The notes: generated by a model from the sequence alone, not told the origin. DNA of 64,000 nucleotides from Trinickia terrae (GCF_005144415.1 NZ_SWJE01000004.1:186001-250000), one strand, 5' to 3'; shown: positions 37,147 through 48,522, counted from the first letter of the stretch. A program made the numbers and translations.

Positions 37147-37776
37147 ATGAGTTACCACGACGAACAAGAATCGATCGAAAGTTTCAAAGCCTGGTGGGCA
37201 CAGTGGGGCAACGCCACCACGTGGATCGTGCTCATCGCGCTGGTCGCCGCGGCCGGCTGGAACGGCTGGAATTTCTGGCAGCGGCGCCAGGCAGCGGAAG
37301 CCGCTGTTTTCTATGAACAAGTTCAGCAGGCGGTCGCCTCAGGCGACAAGGCGAAGGTAGCCCGTGCCGCGGCGGACATGGAAGACCGCTACGGCGGCAC
37401 CGCCTACGGGCAAATGACGGCACTTGCCGCGGCGAAGGCGCTCTATGACGCCGGTGACGAAGCGGCGGCCAAGGCGCAGTTGCAATGGGCAGTCGATCAC
37501 GCGAAGGACGACGAGTACAAGGAAATCGCCAAGCTGCGCCTGGCCGGGTTGCTGCTCGACGAGAAAGCGTACGATCAGGGCCTCGCGCTGCTAGGCGGCA
37601 CGCCTCCGGATGCGTTCAAGGGCCTGGTTGCGGACCGCCGCGGCGATCTGCTGACGGCCCAAGGCAAGCGCGACGATGCCCGCGCAGCCTATCAGCTCGC
37701 ACTCGAATCTCTGACGAAGGGCGATCCTTCGGCGCGCCAACTGATCCAGTTCAAGCTGGACGCGCTGGGCAGCTGA
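37147..37776 (+). CDS. yfgM: YfgM-like TPR membrane protein
   Basis: A 209 aa inner-membrane protein with a short cytoplasmic N-terminus, a transmembrane helix (about 24-42, WIVLIALVAAAGWNGW) and a periplasmic tetratricopeptide-like domain. YfgM in E. coli associates with PpiD and the Sec translocon. Its place between hisS and bamB supports the assignment. An AAGGA ribosome site precedes the ATG. Confidence 0.9.
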   Translation: MSYHDEQESIESFKAWWAQWGNATTWIVLIALVAAAGWNGWNFWQRRQAAEAAVFYEQVQQAVASGDKAKVARAAADMEDRYGGTAYGQMTALAAAKALYDAGDEAAAKAQLQWAVDHAKDDEYKEIAKLRLAGLLLDEKAYDQGLALLGGTPPDAFKGLVADRRGDLLTAQGKRDDARAAYQLALESLTKGDPSARQLIQFKLDALGS

Positions 37777-37839
37777 CGAGCGCCCTGAGCGCCGCGTCCG
37801 GACCATCCCATTGATCAATCTTACCTAGCTTGCCCACCG

Positions 37840-38985
37840 ATGAATCTGCTGAAACGTTACGCTGTGCCCGTTGTCTGTGCGATGACTGTCGTCGCGATGG
37901 CGGCTTGCTCATCCACGAAAGATGAGCGCCGCGTGCCGACGCCGCTCACCGACTTCAAGCCCGTTCTGAACGTTCAGCAGGCTTGGAAAACGAGCGTCGG
38001 CAAGGGCGGGCGCTATCTGTTCTCGCCGGTCGCGGTCGGCGATGCGGTATATGCGGCGGGTGCGAACGGTTCCGTGGCCAAGATCGACGCGAAGACCGGG
38101 CAAGAGGTGTGGCGCACGAAGGTGGGTGTGGACCTGACGGCCGGCGTCGGCAGTGACGGCACGCTGACGGCCGTCGGCGCGGAAAAGGGCGGCGTCTACG
38201 TGCTGGGCGCGGACGGCAAGCTGCTGTGGAAGGCGTCGGCGCCGGGCGAAATCATTTCGCCGCCGCTCGTCGGCAACGGTCTCGTTGTCGTGCGGACGAT
38301 CGATGGGCAAATCAGCGCGTTCAATGCGCAAACCGGCGAGCTGAAGTGGGTGTACCGCAACCGCGCCGTACCGCTGAATCTGCGCGTCTCGGCCGGCATG
38401 ATCTTCGCGGGCGATGCGGCGGTGCTCGCCGGCTTCCCTGGCGGCGGTCTCGCGGCGATCAACCTGCATACCGGCGACGAGTATTGGGAAGCTCCCGTGT
38501 CGTATCCGAAGGGCGTCACCGAAGTCGAACGGATCAACGACGTGACGGGCGCGCCGGCGCTGGTCGGCGCTGAGACCTGCGCGGTGACGTTCCAGGGGCA
38601 GATTGGCTGCTTCGACGCGAATTCGGGGCGTCCGCTCTGGCAGAAGTCGTTCTCGAGCGCGAGCGGCGTGGCGCAGGACGACGCGGTCGTCGCGGCGCCC
38701 GACGATTGGTCGGTGATGAGCGCGTTCGACGTGCAAACCGGCAAGAAGCTCTGGAGCAACGACAGGCTGAAAAGCCGCAATCTCGGCGTGCCGTTCCTGC
38801 TGGGACCGTCGATTGTGGTCGGAGACTATGAGGGTTACGTGCATTTCCTGTCGCGTGACGACGGCTCGTTCGTCGCGCGGATGAAAACGGACGGCAGCGC
38901 GATCACGTCGGCGCCGGTGATGGCGGGCGACACGCTCGTCGTGCAGACGCAAGGCGGCGATTTGTACGGGTTCAAGCCGCGCTGA
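37840..38985 (+). CDS. bamB: Outer membrane protein assembly factor BamB
   Basis: Lipoprotein subunit of the BAM complex, 381 aa. The lipobox MAAC sets lipidated Cys23. The mature part is an eight-bladed beta-propeller of PQQ-type repeats (for example GQEVWRTKVG, GELKWVYRNRAVP and GRPLWQKSF), as in YfgL. It works with BamA and with BamD encoded at 57 kb. It ends at a strong hairpin (39031-39060). Confidence 0.95.
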   Translation: MNLLKRYAVPVVCAMTVVAMAACSSTKDERRVPTPLTDFKPVLNVQQAWKTSVGKGGRYLFSPVAVGDAVYAAGANGSVAKIDAKTGQEVWRTKVGVDLTAGVGSDGTLTAVGAEKGGVYVLGADGKLLWKASAPGEIISPPLVGNGLVVVRTIDGQISAFNAQTGELKWVYRNRAVPLNLRVSAGMIFAGDAAVLAGFPGGGLAAINLHTGDEYWEAPVSYPKGVTEVERINDVTGAPALVGAETCAVTFQGQIGCFDANSGRPLWQKSFSSASGVAQDDAVVAAPDDWSVMSAFDVQTGKKLWSNDRLKSRNLGVPFLLGPSIVVGDYEGYVHFLSRDDGSFVARMKTDGSAITSAPVMAGDTLVVQTQGGDLYGFKPR

Positions 38986-39030
38986 GCGCGGGCTGCCCGT
39001 AACGGTTCGCCACTGTCTTTCGTTGTTCGC

Positions 39031-39064
39031 CGTGCAGGCCGGCTCTCGCCGGCCTGCACGCGTT
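39031..39064 (+). terminator. Intrinsic terminator after bamB
   Basis: A perfect 13-base stem CGTGCAGGCCGGC with a TCTC loop and its complement, followed by TTTT after a short CG. It separates the hisS-yfgM-bamB transcript from der. Confidence 0.8.
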
Positions 39065-39184
39065 TTGTCGGCAGTGCGAATGCACGGCGTGGCGCGCATT
39101 GTCCATGCGCGGCCGCTTCTTCGGCCGAACTATCGCCGGCTTGCGACACGGCGGTCTGCAGGTGCCGGGTCGCGACGAATACGT

Positions 39185-39190
39185 GATAAT
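39185..39190 (+). promoter_or_regulatory. -10 box for der
   Basis: GATAAT (5 of 6) with GTGCCG (39162-39167) as weak -35 at 17 bases. It predicts a leader of about 85 bases for der. The 294-base bamB-der gap holds only this and the terminator. Confidence 0.45.
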
Positions 39191-39279
39191 TTTTGTCAAA
39201 CGCAGCCGGTCGGTTGCTGGGCGGGATCGCCGCGGCATCAAGGGGACTACGTCCTGCGCTTCACTTTAGACAACATCAG

Positions 39280-40617
39280 ATGAAACCCGTAATTGCCCTC
39301 GTCGGGCGCCCCAATGTGGGGAAATCCACTCTGTTCAACCGGTTGACGCGCTCGCGCGACGCGCTCGTCGCGGACCTGCCGGGCCTCACGCGCGATCGCC
39401 ACTACGGCGAGGGGCGCGTCGGCGACCGGCCGTACCTGGTCGTCGACACGGGCGGCTTCGAGCCGGTCGCGAAGGACGGCATCCTGCACGAGATGGCGCG
39501 CCAGACGCGCCAGGCGGTCGAGGAGTCGGACATCGTCGTGTTCATCGTCGACGGGCGCAACGGGCTCGCGCCGCAGGACAAATCGATTGCCGACTATCTG
39601 CGCAAGACCGGCCGACCGATCTTCCTCGTCGTCAACAAGTCCGAGGGGATGAAGTACACGGCGGTGGCCGCCGATTTCTACGAGCTCGGTTTGGGCGATC
39701 CGCGCGCGATTTCGGCGGCGCACGGCGACGGCGTCACGGAGATGATCAACGAGGCGCTCGGCGTCGCCTACGCCGGTCAGCCGGAGGAAACCGAAGAGGA
39801 CAAGGCGCATCGCGGTGTGAAGATCGCGATCGTCGGGCGGCCGAACGTCGGCAAATCGACGCTCGTCAATACGCTGATCGGCGAGGATCGCGTGATCGCG
39901 TTCGACATGCCCGGCACGACGCGCGACTCGATCTACGTCGATTTCGAGCGGCAGGGCAAAAAGTACACGCTGATCGACACGGCTGGCCTGCGCCGCCGCG
40001 GCAAGGTGTTCGAGGCGATCGAGAAGTTCTCGGTCGTGAAGACGCTGCAGTCGATCGCGGATGCGAACGTCGTGATCATGCTGCTCGACGCGCAGCAGGA
40101 TATTTCGGATCAGGACGCGCACATCGCCGGCTTCGTCGTCGAGCAAGGCCGCGCGCTCGTGGTCGGCGTGAACAAGTGGGACGGGCTCGATGCGCATGTG
40201 CGCGAGCGCACCAAATCCGACTTGACGCGCAAGCTCAAATTCCTCGAGTTCGCGAAATTCCACTACGTTTCGGCCAAGGAGAAGACCGGCATCGGCGCGC
40301 TGATGCGCTCGGTCGACGACGCCTATGCCGCCGCCATGGCGAAGCTGCCGACGCCGAAGCTTACGCGCGCGCTGATCGAGGCCGTCGATTTCCAGCAGCC
40401 GCGGCGCCGCGGCCCGGTGCGTCCGAAGCTGCGCTACGCGCACCAGGGCGGGCAGAATCCGCCGATCATCGTGATCCACGGCAATGCGCTCGATGCGGTG
40501 ACGGAAACTTACAAGCGCTACCTCGAAAACCGCTTCCGCGAAACTTTCTCGCTGACAGGGACTCCATTGCGCATAGAGTTTCGTTCGTCAACGAACCCTT
40601 ACGCGGACAAAGGCTGA
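39280..40617 (+). CDS. der: Ribosome biogenesis GTPase Der (EngA)
   Basis: A double GTPase of 445 aa that helps 50S subunit assembly. Two G domains are visible: the first with G1 GRPNVGKST (9-17) and G3 DTGG, the second with G1 GRPNVGKST (near 188) and NKWD as G4; a KH-like C-terminal domain ends the protein ([14 protein letters not shown] region). The start at 39280 fits the conserved [12 protein letters not shown]. Confidence 0.97.
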   Translation: MKPVIALVGRPNVGKSTLFNRLTRSRDALVADLPGLTRDRHYGEGRVGDRPYLVVDTGGFEPVAKDGILHEMARQTRQAVEESDIVVFIVDGRNGLAPQDKSIADYLRKTGRPIFLVVNKSEGMKYTAVAADFYELGLGDPRAISAAHGDGVTEMINEALGVAYAGQPEETEEDKAHRGVKIAIVGRPNVGKSTLVNTLIGEDRVIAFDMPGTTRDSIYVDFERQGKKYTLIDTAGLRRRGKVFEAIEKFSVVKTLQSIADANVVIMLLDAQQDISDQDAHIAGFVVEQGRALVVGVNKWDGLDAHVRERTKSDLTRKLKFLEFAKFHYVSAKEKTGIGALMRSVDDAYAAAMAKLPTPKLTRALIEAVDFQQPRRRGPVRPKLRYAHQGGQNPPIIVIHGNALDAVTETYKRYLENRFRETFSLTGTPLRIEFRSSTNPYADKG

Positions 40618-40680
40618 AACCCGCGTGCATCAAGGGTTTGGCCGAATGGCCAGCCCGCTGGTGCGATAACGAAAATCGGC

Positions 40681-40686
40681 TATAGT
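40681..40686 (+). promoter_or_regulatory. -10 box for hfq
   Basis: TATAGT (5 of 6) about 77 bases before the hfq ATG. No good -35. The implied leader includes an A-rich stretch (40741-40747), possibly bound by Hfq itself as in E. coli autoregulation; that is inference. Confidence 0.4.
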
Positions 40687-40762
40687 GTAGCGATTGACGG
40701 CGGATTTCTTTTTCTTCGCCGCTCAATCTAGATCAACCTGCAAAAAAATGACGGAGTTTGCT

Positions 40763-40999
40763 ATGAGCAACAAAGGGCAATTGTTACAAGACCCGTTTTT
40801 GAACGCGCTACGTAAAGAGCATGTGCCGGTGTCGATCTATCTCGTCAACGGCATCAAGCTCCAGGGGAACATCGAATCGTTCGACCAGTACGTCGTGTTG
40901 CTCAGGAATACCGTGACCCAGATGGTGTACAAGCACGCAATCTCGACTGTCGTGCCCGCACGTCCGGTCAATTTCCACCCGGATTCCGAACAATCCTAA
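40763..40999 (+). CDS. hfq: RNA chaperone Hfq
   Basis: A 78 aa Sm-like hexamer subunit that pairs small RNAs with mRNAs. Sm1 ([27 protein letters not shown], partly quoted) and Sm2 ([10 protein letters not shown]) are intact, with conserved QDPFLNALR at 9-17. A GGAG ribosome site seven bases upstream and the conserved N-terminus set the start at 40763. It is followed by hflX, the usual order. It lacks the long C-terminal tail of the E. coli protein. Confidence 0.98.
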   Translation: MSNKGQLLQDPFLNALRKEHVPVSIYLVNGIKLQGNIESFDQYVVLLRNTVTQMVYKHAISTVVPARPVNFHPDSEQS

Positions 41000-41057
41000 A
41001 CCCATCGTCGCGGCCGGCATTGCGTCGCCGTCGGCGATACATGCCGGTCGCTTCATT

Positions 41058-42275
41058 TTGACATCCACCAATTTGATCAACGCTGCACTCGTCGGCATCG
41101 ACTTTGGAAAGATCGATTTCCAAGCCAGTCTAGAAGAACTCAGCCTGCTCGCGCAGAGCGCGGGCGCCCATCCCGCCGTTACGCTCACCGGACGACGTTC
41201 CAGCCCCGATGCCGCGATGTTCGTCGGCAGCGGCAAGGCCGAAGAACTGCGCCTTGCCTGCGAGGCGAACGACGTCGAAATCGTCATCTTCAATCACGCT
41301 CTCGCGCCTGCCCAGCAGCGCAATCTGGAGCGTGCGCTTAACAGGCGCGTGGTTGATCGCACGAGCCTCATTCTCGATATCTTTGCGCAGCGCGCCCGCA
41401 GCCACGAAGGCAAGCTGCAGGTCGAGCTCGCGCAATTGCAGTACCTGTCGACGCGGCTGATTCGCGCGTGGACCCACCTCGAACGGCAAAAAGGCGGTAT
41501 CGGCCTGCGCGGCCCCGGCGAAACGCAGTTGGAAACCGACCGCCGGCTGATCGGCGAGCGCATCAAGATGCTGAAGTCGCGGCTCGACAAGCTGCGCCGC
41601 CAGCACGGCACGCAGCGGCGCCAGCGCGAGCGCAACCGGACGATGTCGGTGTCGCTCGTCGGCTATACCAACGCGGGCAAATCGACGCTCTTCAACGCGC
41701 TGACGAAGGCGCAGGCCTACGCGGCCGACCAGCTTTTCGCGACGCTCGACACCACGTCCCGCCGCGTCTACCTGGGCGACGAAGCGGGGCAGGTGGTGGT
41801 GTCCGACACGGTCGGTTTCATCCGTGAACTGCCGCACCAGCTCGTCGCGGCGTTTCGCGCGACGCTCGAAGAGACGATCCACGCTGATCTGCTGTTGCAC
41901 GTCGTCGATGCGTCGAGCGCGGTGCGGCTCGACCAGATCGATCAGGTGAACGACGTGTTGCGCGAGATCGGGGCCGACTCGATCCGCCAGATTCTCGTCT
42001 TCAACAAGATCGACGCGGTGCCCGAATTGGCCGCACGCGGCGAGGCGGTCGAAAGGGATGAGTATGGTAATATTTCGCGCGTCTTTTTGAGTGCGCGCAC
42101 GGGGCAAGGATTGGACACGTTGCGCGCCGCGATCGCAGAGATCGCGACTTCAGACAATCTTCCAGACTCCGGGCTAGCACTACCGGAAGAAAGCCGGTCG
42201 GCAGAACAACGCGAAGAATTCAAGGTAACGCTGGACACCGGAGCCGGGCCGCTGACCCGCTCCAATTTGCTTTGA
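41058..42275 (+). CDS. hflX: GTPase HflX
   Basis: A 405 aa ribosome-associated GTPase that splits stalled or heat-damaged 70S ribosomes. The N-terminal glycine-rich domain (GRRSSPDAAMFVGSGKAEEL) leads to a G domain with G1 GYTNAGKSTLF (near residue 202) and G3 DTVGFI. The start is a TTG (41058); no ATG is available before the conserved region. A GC-rich repeat (42299-42360) separates it from hflK. Confidence 0.95.
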   Translation: MTSTNLINAALVGIDFGKIDFQASLEELSLLAQSAGAHPAVTLTGRRSSPDAAMFVGSGKAEELRLACEANDVEIVIFNHALAPAQQRNLERALNRRVVDRTSLILDIFAQRARSHEGKLQVELAQLQYLSTRLIRAWTHLERQKGGIGLRGPGETQLETDRRLIGERIKMLKSRLDKLRRQHGTQRRQRERNRTMSVSLVGYTNAGKSTLFNALTKAQAYAADQLFATLDTTSRRVYLGDEAGQVVVSDTVGFIRELPHQLVAAFRATLEETIHADLLLHVVDASSAVRLDQIDQVNDVLREIGADSIRQILVFNKIDAVPELAARGEAVERDEYGNISRVFLSARTGQGLDTLRAAIAEIATSDNLPDSGLALPEESRSAEQREEFKVTLDTGAGPLTRSNLL

Positions 42276-42298
42276 CCGGCACTCTCAAGAAAACGCCA

Positions 42299-42360
42299 GG
42301 CCGCCCCAAGTTTTCTTGACCCCCTCGGGGGGACTGTCGCGTAGCGACAGGTTGGGGGCC
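42299..42360 (+). repeat. Burkholderiales-type GC-rich intergenic repeat, copy B
   Basis: It begins GGCCGCCCCAAG, contains CCCCCTCGGGGG and a perfect hairpin CTGTCGC-GTA-GCGACAG (42334-42350), and ends TGGGGGCC. It is the same type as the copy after rpoS (26913-26978), in the opposite orientation. It sits in the hflX-hflK gap and could act as an mRNA stem or partial terminator. Confidence 0.7.
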
Positions 42361-42385
42361 CTCTCACTCGAGTGAACGAACACAG

Positions 42386-43756
42386 GTGAACGAATACAAA
42401 GAGCGGAGTACCTGGCTGCGTTTGCGCGCCATGCTTTCGATCAACGATCCTCGATGGGGACGCAGCGAAGGCAACGGCGACAAGCAGCGCCCGAACGAGC
42501 CGAAGCGTGGGCAGGGCGATGGCGACGGTCCGCCCGATCTCGACGAGATGTGGCGCGACTTCAATCGCCGCTTGAGCGGCCTGTTCGGCGGCAAGGGCAA
42601 AGGGCGAGGCGTGGGCCCGGGCGGCCGCCCCGATAACGGGCGCGCTGCGCGCGTCGGCGTGGGCATCGTGATCGGCGTGCTCGTCGCGATCTATCTCGGC
42701 AGCGGCATCTTCATCGTGCAGGACGGCCAAGCCGGCGTCGTGCTGCAATTTGGCAAGTACCGCGGAACCGTCGGGCAGGGTGTGCATTGGCGACTGCCGT
42801 ATCCGTTCGAAACGCAGGAAATCGTCAACATCGCGCAAGTGCGTGCCGTGGAAATCGGGCGCAATAATGCGGTGGCGGGGGCGAACGTGAAGGATTCGTC
42901 GATGCTGACGCGCGACGGCGACATCCTCGACGTGCGCTTTGCCGTCCAATATCAGGTGAAGACGCCCACCGATTATCTTTTTCACACCACCGATCCCGAT
43001 CAGAGCGTGACGCAGGCCGCGCAGGCGGCGGTGCGCGAGATCGTTGGCGCGCGCAGTACTGAAGAAATGCTTTATCAGGATCGCGAAGCAATGCGCCAGC
43101 AGCTGCAGGACGCAATCCAGCATACGCTCGACCAATATCGCACGGGTCTTGCCGTCACCGGCGTCACGATCGAGAGCATGACGCCGCCCGCGCAGGTGCA
43201 GAGCGCGTTCGACGATGCCGCCAAGGCGCGTACCGACCGTGAGCGCGCGAAGCACGACGCGCAGGCGTACGCCAGCGCGCTGGTGCCGCGCGCGCAAGGT
43301 GACGCGGCGCGCATGATCGACGATGCGAAGTCCTACGCGGACCGCGTCGTGGCCGAAGCGCAGGGCGATGCGGAGCGCTTCGAGCAGGTCTACGCGCAGT
43401 ACTCGAAGGCGCCCGCCGTGATCCGTCAGCGGATGTATCTCGAGACGATGCAGCAAATCTATTCGAACGCGACCAAGGTCTATGTCGGGGGCAAGACCGG
43501 CGCCAACGTGATCCTGCCGCTCGACAAGATCGTCGAGGAAGGCCGTCAGCGCGCCAGCGAAGCGGCGAATGGGGCTTCAGGCGCACAGGCGCCTTCGGCG
43601 TCGGCGGGTCCGAGCACGGCTGCGAGCGGCGCTGCTGCGCCGTCTTCCGCGGTATCGGCGCCGAATCCGGCAAGCCAGGCCGCGGCGGCAAGCGATGCCC
43701 TGCGTTCGCGCGATGCGTTCCGCAGCCGCGGCCGCGAAGACGAACTGTCGCAATAA
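42386..43756 (+). CDS. hflK: FtsH protease regulator HflK
   Basis: SPFH-domain membrane protein, 456 aa, that with HflC forms a cage around FtsH. A cytoplasmic Gly/Arg-rich N-terminus of about 90 residues precedes one transmembrane helix (about 94-113), an SPFH domain (about 118-300) and a coiled-coil region rich in Ala and Gln. The C-terminal tail is Ala/Ser-rich. GTG start; an ATG at residue 16 is an alternative. Confidence 0.95.
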   Translation: MNEYKERSTWLRLRAMLSINDPRWGRSEGNGDKQRPNEPKRGQGDGDGPPDLDEMWRDFNRRLSGLFGGKGKGRGVGPGGRPDNGRAARVGVGIVIGVLVAIYLGSGIFIVQDGQAGVVLQFGKYRGTVGQGVHWRLPYPFETQEIVNIAQVRAVEIGRNNAVAGANVKDSSMLTRDGDILDVRFAVQYQVKTPTDYLFHTTDPDQSVTQAAQAAVREIVGARSTEEMLYQDREAMRQQLQDAIQHTLDQYRTGLAVTGVTIESMTPPAQVQSAFDDAAKARTDRERAKHDAQAYASALVPRAQGDAARMIDDAKSYADRVVAEAQGDAERFEQVYAQYSKAPAVIRQRMYLETMQQIYSNATKVYVGGKTGANVILPLDKIVEEGRQRASEAANGASGAQAPSASAGPSTAASGAAAPSSAVSAPNPASQAAAASDALRSRDAFRSRGREDELSQ

Positions 43757-43769
43757 GGAGCGCAAGAAC

Positions 43770-44669
43770 ATGAATCGAATCATTGCGCTCGTAGTGGTCG
43801 TCGTAGTGGTGCTGTTCGCCGGTTCGTCGATGCTTTATGTCGTCGGTCAGCAGCAAACGGCCGTGGTGTCATCGCATGGCGGGACGAATCCGCTTGTCGA
43901 GGGCCCGGGGCTTCACTTCAAGCTGCCGCCGCCCTTGCAGACCGCGACCTTGGTTGATACGCGCATCCAGACGCTCGACGCTGCGGATGCCGACCGTGTC
44001 GCGACCTCCGACAAGGTCGATCTGCTGGTGAACCCGGTGCTGAAATTCCGAGTCGCCGATCCGCTGAAGCTCTTCGTGGAAACGAAGGGCGATCCACAAA
44101 GCGTGTCCGAGCAGCTCGTCACGCAACTGGGCGATGCGCTTGGCGATGCGTTCGCGAAGCACGCGCTTCCGGACGCGCTCGGCAAGCAGCAGGCGATCGC
44201 CGACGAGGCGCGCGACGTGATGCGGAAGCAGGCGAGCGCGCTTGGCATCGATATCGTCGATATCCAGTTCACGCGCGTCGATTTCCCGGCGGCGATGACG
44301 GATACCGTCTACAAGCGGATGATTGCGGCCCGCGAGCAGGCGGCGGACCAGGAGCGCGCCCAGGGTGCGGCCGAAGCCGAGCAGATCAAGGCCGATGCTG
44401 GGCGGCAGCAGCAGGCGGTGCTGGCGGAAGCGTACAAGCAGGCTCAATCGATCAAGGGCGAAGGCGACGGCAAGGCGGCGGTCATCGCGGCCGAGGCGTT
44501 CAGCCGCGACCCGCAGTTCTATCAGTTCTACCAGAGCCTGCAGGCGTACCGGAGCATCTTCAAGCCGAACGACGTGATCGTCGTCGATCCGGACAGCGAC
44601 TTCTTCCGTTTCATGCGCAGCCCCGAGGGCAGCGCTCCCGCGCCCGCAGCGGCCTCACGCAAACACTGA
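43770..44669 (+). CDS. hflC: FtsH protease regulator HflC
   Basis: A 299 aa partner of HflK. One N-terminal transmembrane helix (IIALVVVVVVVLFAG, 4-18), an SPFH domain and a C-terminal coiled coil (QQQAVLAEAYKQAQSIKGEGD region). An AAGGAG ribosome site nine bases before the ATG decides the start; the upstream open frame overlaps hflK and is not family-like. It begins 13 bases after hflK. Confidence 0.96.
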   Translation: MNRIIALVVVVVVVLFAGSSMLYVVGQQQTAVVSSHGGTNPLVEGPGLHFKLPPPLQTATLVDTRIQTLDAADADRVATSDKVDLLVNPVLKFRVADPLKLFVETKGDPQSVSEQLVTQLGDALGDAFAKHALPDALGKQQAIADEARDVMRKQASALGIDIVDIQFTRVDFPAAMTDTVYKRMIAAREQAADQERAQGAAEAEQIKADAGRQQQAVLAEAYKQAQSIKGEGDGKAAVIAAEAFSRDPQFYQFYQSLQAYRSIFKPNDVIVVDPDSDFFRFMRSPEGSAPAPAAASRKH

Positions 44670-44709
44670 TTCAGGAGCGCCGCACGCGAGTTGCGGCGCT
44701 GGCATTCGT

Positions 44710-44901
44710 ATGGACATGGCTGGCTCGTTACTGCTTGCGATCGCACTGATGCTCATCATCGAAGGGATGTTCCCCTTCGTGTTTCCCACGGCGTGGCGCG
44801 ACACGTTTCGTAGAATAGCGGAGCGGCCGACCAACCATATTCGGATTGGCGGGCTGATCGTCATGGCACTGGGGCTGTTGCTGCTGCTTGCGGCGACCTG
44901 A
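44710..44901 (+). CDS. DUF2065 small membrane protein (YjeT family)
   Basis: A 63 aa protein with two transmembrane helices (about 6-26 and 45-61) and the conserved middle FPTAWRDTFRR. Function is unknown; it is regularly found next to hflC and the hisZ/purA genes in proteobacteria. It ends about 160 bases before hisZ, a stretch with no visible gene. Confidence 0.88.
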   Translation: MDMAGSLLLAIALMLIIEGMFPFVFPTAWRDTFRRIAERPTNHIRIGGLIVMALGLLLLLAAT

Positions 44902-45062
44902 GCTGACCGGAGCTGACCTGAGTAACAGCGCCTTGCTCGCGAGCCGCGCAGGGCCGCTGGTGCGCGAGCGCGGGTGCGCACTGCCCCTGCGGGCGATCCC
45001 GTCGAATCTTCATACTTTGGCACGCCCTGCGTGCCGCTCATTAACGCCGTAGGACTGTACCG

Positions 45063-46220
45063 ATGTCGACCTGGTTGCTTCCTGAGAATATCGCCGACGT
45101 GCTGCCGTCGGAGGCGCGCAAGATCGAGGAGTTGCGCCGCGCGCTGCTCGACCGTTTCCGTGCATACGGCTACGAAATGGTGATGCCGCCGCTGCTCGAA
45201 TACCTGGAGTCGCTTCTGACGAGCGGCGGCAACGATCTGAACCTGCGCACGTTCAAGCTCGTCGACCAGCTCTCGGGCCGCACGCTCGGCCTGCGCGCGG
45301 ACACGACGCCGCAAGTGGCGCGCATCGATGCGCACCTGCTCAACCGCCAAGGCGTGACGCGCCTGTGCTATGCGGGCAACGTGTTGCATACGCGTCCGCG
45401 CGGCCTGTATGCGACGCGCGAGCAGATCCAGGTCGGCGCGGAGATTTACGGCCATGCGGGCCTCGAAGCGGACCTCGAAATCCAGCAACTGACGCTCGAC
45501 GTTCTGCGACTTTGCGGGCTCGCCAAGATTCGTCTCGATCTGTGCCACGCGGGCGTGCTGTCCGCGATTTTCGCGCAGGATGCAGCCGCCGCTGCGATGG
45601 GCGAGGCGCTCTATGAGGCGCTCGCGGGCAAGGACGTTGCGCGCCTGAGCGAGCTGACGCTGGGCTTGAGCGATGTCGCGCGCGAGGCGCTGCGCGTGCT
45701 GCCCGCGCTGTACGGCGACGCGTCGGTGCTCGCGATCGCGCGGCAGCGCCTGCCGAACCTGCCGGAGATCGCGAGCGCGCTCGACGACCTCGAGTTTCTC
45801 GCCGCCCAGGCTGCCCAAGTCGATGGTGCCGAGGTCACGATCGACCTGGCCGACCTGCGCGGCTACGCGTATCACAGCGGCGTGATGTTCTCAGCCTATG
45901 TCGACGGCGTGCCGAACGCAGTGGCCCGAGGCGGCCGTTACGATCACGTCGGGCAGGCGTACGGCCGCGCGCGTCCTGCGACGGGCTTCTCGCTGGATCT
46001 GCGCGAAGTCGCGCGCATCTCGCCGATCGAGGCTCGCAGCAGCGCGATCCTCGCCCCGTGGAAGCACGACGATGCGTTGCGTGCGAGCGTTGCATTGCTG
46101 CGCGATGCGGGCGAAGTCGTGATTCAGGCGCTGCCCGGCCACGATCATGCCTTGGATGAATTTGCTTGCGACCGGGTGCTCGTCGAGCGCAACGGCGCGT
46201 GGGTCGTCGAAAGCCGCTAG
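45063..46220 (+). CDS. hisZ: ATP phosphoribosyltransferase regulatory subunit HisZ
   Basis: A 385 aa HisS-like paralogue that regulates the short form of HisG, the first enzyme of histidine synthesis. It keeps class II synthetase-like motif 1 and 2 regions ([37 protein letters not shown]-like) and [24 protein letters not shown] but lacks the C-terminal anticodon domain of true HisS. Its presence implies a short HisG elsewhere in the genome. It precedes purA. Confidence 0.95.
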   Translation: MSTWLLPENIADVLPSEARKIEELRRALLDRFRAYGYEMVMPPLLEYLESLLTSGGNDLNLRTFKLVDQLSGRTLGLRADTTPQVARIDAHLLNRQGVTRLCYAGNVLHTRPRGLYATREQIQVGAEIYGHAGLEADLEIQQLTLDVLRLCGLAKIRLDLCHAGVLSAIFAQDAAAAAMGEALYEALAGKDVARLSELTLGLSDVAREALRVLPALYGDASVLAIARQRLPNLPEIASALDDLEFLAAQAAQVDGAEVTIDLADLRGYAYHSGVMFSAYVDGVPNAVARGGRYDHVGQAYGRARPATGFSLDLREVARISPIEARSSAILAPWKHDDALRASVALLRDAGEVVIQALPGHDHALDEFACDRVLVERNGAWVVESR

Positions 46221-46336
46221 GCGCCGATAGCCTCGCAGCGCTGCGGCGGGCTTTCGGGCATCGGCGAGAGCGTTGCGAAAATGGCCCATGCCGTTGAGCC
46301 GAAACGGAAAAATTCGGAACCTTCGGCGAACATGGG

Positions 46337-46342
46337 TAGAAT
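46337..46342 (+). promoter_or_regulatory. -10 box for purA
   Basis: TAGAAT (5 of 6), 27 bases before the purA ATG. The -35 candidates (TCGGAA at 17 bases) match at three positions only. Confidence 0.45.
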
Positions 46343-46360
46343 ACGTTTTTAACCAGCTAA

Positions 46361-47716
<1,356 letters not shown>

Positions 47717-47718
47717 CG

Positions 47719-48306
47719 ATGGCGCAGAGCATGACGATGATTGCGATGACGGACCCGCGCAACGACGACAAGAACCTCTGGGTGGGCTGGAACGAGTACC
47801 ATCGGCTGATCGAGCTGCTTGCGCTGGCGGTGCACGAGTCGGGCTGGAAGTTCGACAAGATCCTGTGCCTGGCGCGCGGCGGACTGCGCGTCGGCGACCA
47901 GCTCTCGCGGATCTACGATCTGCCGCTCGCCATCCTCGCGACGAGTTCGTATCGCGAGGCGGCGGGCACCCAGCAGGGCGACCTCGACATCGCGCAGTAC
48001 ATCACGATGACGCGCGGCGAGCTGTCGGGCAACGTCTTGCTCGTGGACGACCTGGTCGATTCCGGCGTGACGCTCTCGCGCGTGCAGCAGCATCTGAAGG
48101 AGCGTTATCCGGCGATTACCGCCGTGCGTTCCGCAGTGCTTTGGTACAAGGGCTGCTCGAAAGTCAAGCCCGATTACCATGTGCAATACCTGCCGACCAA
48201 CCCGTGGATTCACCAGCCGTTCGAGGAATGGGATACGGTGCGCCCGCACAATCTCGGTGCATGGATCAAGCGCGGCACGGCGCGCGATTCAACGCCAAAC
48301 GAATGA
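47719..48306 (+). CDS. Purine phosphoribosyltransferase (xanthine/hypoxanthine type)
   Basis: A 195 aa type I phosphoribosyltransferase. The PRPP motif VLLVDDLVDSGVTL (about 109-122) and the early CLARGGLRVGDQLSR loop are clear. Position directly after purA suggests purine salvage (xanthine, hypoxanthine or guanine), but the base is not certain. I used ATG 47719; an internal ATG at 47746 (MTDPRNDDKNLW) is also plausible and may be the true start. Confidence 0.85.
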   Translation: MAQSMTMIAMTDPRNDDKNLWVGWNEYHRLIELLALAVHESGWKFDKILCLARGGLRVGDQLSRIYDLPLAILATSSYREAAGTQQGDLDIAQYITMTRGELSGNVLLVDDLVDSGVTLSRVQQHLKERYPAITAVRSAVLWYKGCSKVKPDYHVQYLPTNPWIHQPFEEWDTVRPHNLGAWIKRGTARDSTPNE

Positions 48307-48337
48307 CGCCGGGCGCGACTCGACGTACCGATGGTCT

Positions 48338-48365
48338 AGCGGAGTCTGCCGACTCCGCTTTTTTT
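48338..48365 (+). terminator. Intrinsic terminator after the purA operon
   Basis: A nine-base stem AGCGGAGTC, loop TGCC, complement GACTCCGCT and a run of seven Ts. Confidence 0.92.
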
Positions 48366-48516
48366 ATGCGCCGGCGCCACGCCACGAATGCTGACCGACG
48401 TCATGTTGCGATGCAGAAAAAGCATCAGACTTCGCCTCGCCGCGATGCTACACTTCGCGGGCTGCCGCCAGGTGGCGTTCGCACAACACCTCAAGCAGCG
48501 CAATTGCCTGCTCCGC

Positions 48517-48522
48517 TAGAAT
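48517..48522 (+). promoter_or_regulatory. -10 box for kup
   Basis: TAGAAT about 48 bases before the kup ATG. No strong -35. The implied leader carries a GTTTTTT run (48530-48536). Confidence 0.4.
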
